Of a stretch of DNA of 64,000 bases, positions 62,750-64,000 are shown piece after piece (the first letter of the stretch is position 1; each line of letters opens with the position of its first letter). Under the pieces are notes generated by a model. It did no database searches. It saw only the letters and a program-made list of their open reading frames with translations, and was not told the DNA's origin. The DNA is taken from assembly GCF_000516515.1 (NCBI RefSeq), contig NZ_KI911784.1:682001-746000 (forward strand). The letters are read 5' to 3'. Source of the stretch: Chloroflexus sp. Y-396-1 (GTDB lineage Bacteria; Chloroflexota; Chloroflexia; Chloroflexales; Chloroflexaceae). The translations under genes were made by a program, and so were the position numbers.

Positions 62750-64000
62750 ATGCACCGCCGCACCTTCCGCCTGCTCATTGCGCTCCTGATCGTCTCCGGT
62801 TTGCTACGCCTACTCATTCCGCCACCCGCTCTGGCCGCTGGTGAAGAGGTGCGTAGTAATTTGAACGGTTGGGGTACCACACCGTGGAGTATGTCTGCCT
62901 CGCTCGGTGGTACCTTTATCTACGTCAGTGGTCAAATAACTAACCCCGACAATCCCAACACCCAGTTCAAGTTCTACAAGCATAGTAATCTGTGGTATGG
63001 AAAATTTGACCCGACTCCGATCAGTTTTGGTAGCATCTTTACTGGTCTCAGCAGTAATAGCAGCGCACCTAATATAACTTTTAACCACATCAGTGGCCGC
63101 TACTACGTCTTCAAGTGGGATGGTGATGGGCGTGGAGTAGTCTTCCAGCTTACCGCATCACCGGCAACAATTACCGGAGTGAGCCGCACTCCAACGACGC
63201 CCGCAGCCGGGCAGGCAGTGACGGTAACGGCAACAACGAATGTGCCTCCACCCGCCGAACAGGCTCTCTGGCTAAGGTATGCGCTCAATAGCAACTGGAG
63301 CAGTTCGACGGTCGTGAAGATGACCGGTAGCGGCACATCATTCAGCGCCACTATCCCGGCTCAGAGCGCCGGTACGACCGTTAGTTACTACGTGTTTAGT
63401 TCCGGTGATGTCAGCAGCATTGCCGGTGCTGATGCCGATCTGATGACGATCACTTACGATACGAACGGCGGTAGTAACTACAGTTATACCGTCAGCAGTG
63501 GAACGAGTGCGATTACCCCGACACAGGCACGGGCGCTGTGGCTTGATCTGAATACCGTTGCCTGGAATGGTGGCCCGGCAGCCAGCTTTCGCCTGTTGTA
63601 CGATCCTGACGGTGGGATAACAACCGCTGCCGAGACAACGACATGTACCTTCCCAACACCGGCCACACCATGCTACGTTCCCTTGACAGCAAGCGGCACG
63701 GTGAGCGGATCGGTCAAGAATCCGAATGCCAATGGCCTTACCCGATTGCTGACCGGACTGAGTGCCGCCGATGCGCGTCATCTGTTGCGTGGTCAGGTAG
63801 TGGTTGCCGCCTACAACGGTAGCGGGTCGCGCATTGACGCGACCGGCGTACAGATTCAGGGTGTCCTCGATGACCTCTACGCAGCCAGTGCCACGACTCA
63901 GACGCTAGGGGTAAGCTATAGCGGTGCAATACCGACCGTCAGACTCTGGGCGCCAACGGCTAAATCTGTTTCATTACGGCGGTTTGCAACCTCGACGACC
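62750..64000 (+). CDS. Secreted pullulanase-type alpha-glucan hydrolase (N-terminal part, cut by window edge)
   Basis: Open from ATG 62750 (AAGAGGTC upstream) to the last base: 417 codons translated by hand, no stop. Signal peptide MHRRTFRLLIALLIVSGLLR then a cleavage region near PPPALAAGEE. Beta-domain with WGTTPWS start (residues about 40-130), a PKD/CBM-like region (TGVSRTPTTPAAGQAVTVTA), then the pullulanase N-domain with ARALWLDLNTVAWN, LTRLLTGLSAADARHLLRGQ, GVLDDLYAASATTQTLG and VRLWAPTAKSVSL, as in bacterial PulA of GH13 type. The catalytic barrel lies beyond the window. It debranches starch or glycogen outside the cell. Confidence 0.85.
   Translation, partial: MHRRTFRLLIALLIVSGLLRLLIPPPALAAGEEVRSNLNGWGTTPWSMSASLGGTFIYVSGQITNPDNPNTQFKFYKHSNLWYGKFDPTPISFGSIFTGLSSNSSAPNITFNHISGRYYVFKWDGDGRGVVFQLTASPATITGVSRTPTTPAAGQAVTVTATTNVPPPAEQALWLRYALNSNWSSSTVVKMTGSGTSFSATIPAQSAGTTVSYYVFSSGDVSSIAGADADLMTITYDTNGGSNYSYTVSSGTSAITPTQARALWLDLNTVAWNGGPAASFRLLYDPDGGITTAAETTTCTFPTPATPCYVPLTASGTVSGSVKNPNANGLTRLLTGLSAADARHLLRGQVVVAAYNGSGSRIDATGVQIQGVLDDLYAASATTQTLGVSYSGAIPTVRLWAPTAKSVSLRRFATSTT

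Overview
The window reads as a chromosomal stretch of a filamentous anoxygenic phototroph-type Chloroflexota, most like Chloroflexus. This is inferred from a riboflavin-type ABC importer (ribX/ribY) behind an FMN riboswitch, the gene complement, and intergenic spaces full of C-rich palindromic repeats. No 16S or photosynthesis gene is present, so the genus remains an inference. Most genes are well packed, moderately GC-rich housekeeping or metabolic genes; several short AT-rich islands stand out as acquired DNA.

Left part (1-12.9 kb): the start of ribosomal protein S1 (minus strand, cut by the window edge); an IS607-type element with an intact tnpB, a frameshifted tnpA and an extra small upstream ORF; a degenerate cyclase-like membrane protein; an MBL-fold hydrolase divergent from a rhodanese-like/PHP/Nudix operon; a 500-bp cluster of palindromic repeats; lon; a DeoR regulator; and an AidB-like acyl-CoA dehydrogenase.

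13-25.5 kb: a fructose PTS operon (EIIA-HPr-EI fusion with an apparent frameshift, fruK, fruA) whose promoter shares an AAACGAAA motif with the promoter of the DeoR gene; a hybrid-free sensor histidine kinase; a TrmB-type regulator with a perfect inverted repeat at its own promoter, next to 4-hydroxyphenylpyruvate dioxygenase; several small proteins and a glycerophosphodiesterase.

25.6-36 kb (accessory): a SWIM zinc-finger protein with a structured leader, an AT-rich orphan gene, an AAC(2')-I-like acetyltransferase, a secreted CAP/SCO1/glucosaminidase operon, a Leu-Val-Phe tRNA operon, a CPBP membrane protease, a MITE-like repeat, and a dead restriction-modification locus (ApaLI-like endonuclease with two in-frame stops, methyltransferase with an internal out-of-frame deletion).

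35-44.4 kb: a compact minus-strand cluster (FecR-like protein, acpS, NAD(P)HX repair enzyme, pyrimidine-nucleoside phosphorylase, FmdB zinc ribbon, ArsA-type ATPase), then the FMN-riboswitch-controlled ribX-ribY importer.

44.4-64 kb: remnants of a two-gene module abutting an apparently intact EcoRV-like restriction-modification pair; recD2; a second copy of the MITE-like repeat; a lactate/2-hydroxyacid utilisation operon (lutA-lutB-GNAT-lutC-dehydrogenase); LysM lipoprotein; GT9 glycosyltransferase and CpXC protein; a methyltransferase; quinone oxidoreductase; aspartate kinase; a 105-bp tandem repeat; a zinc-ribbon protein; and the 5' part of a secreted pullulanase that runs off the window.
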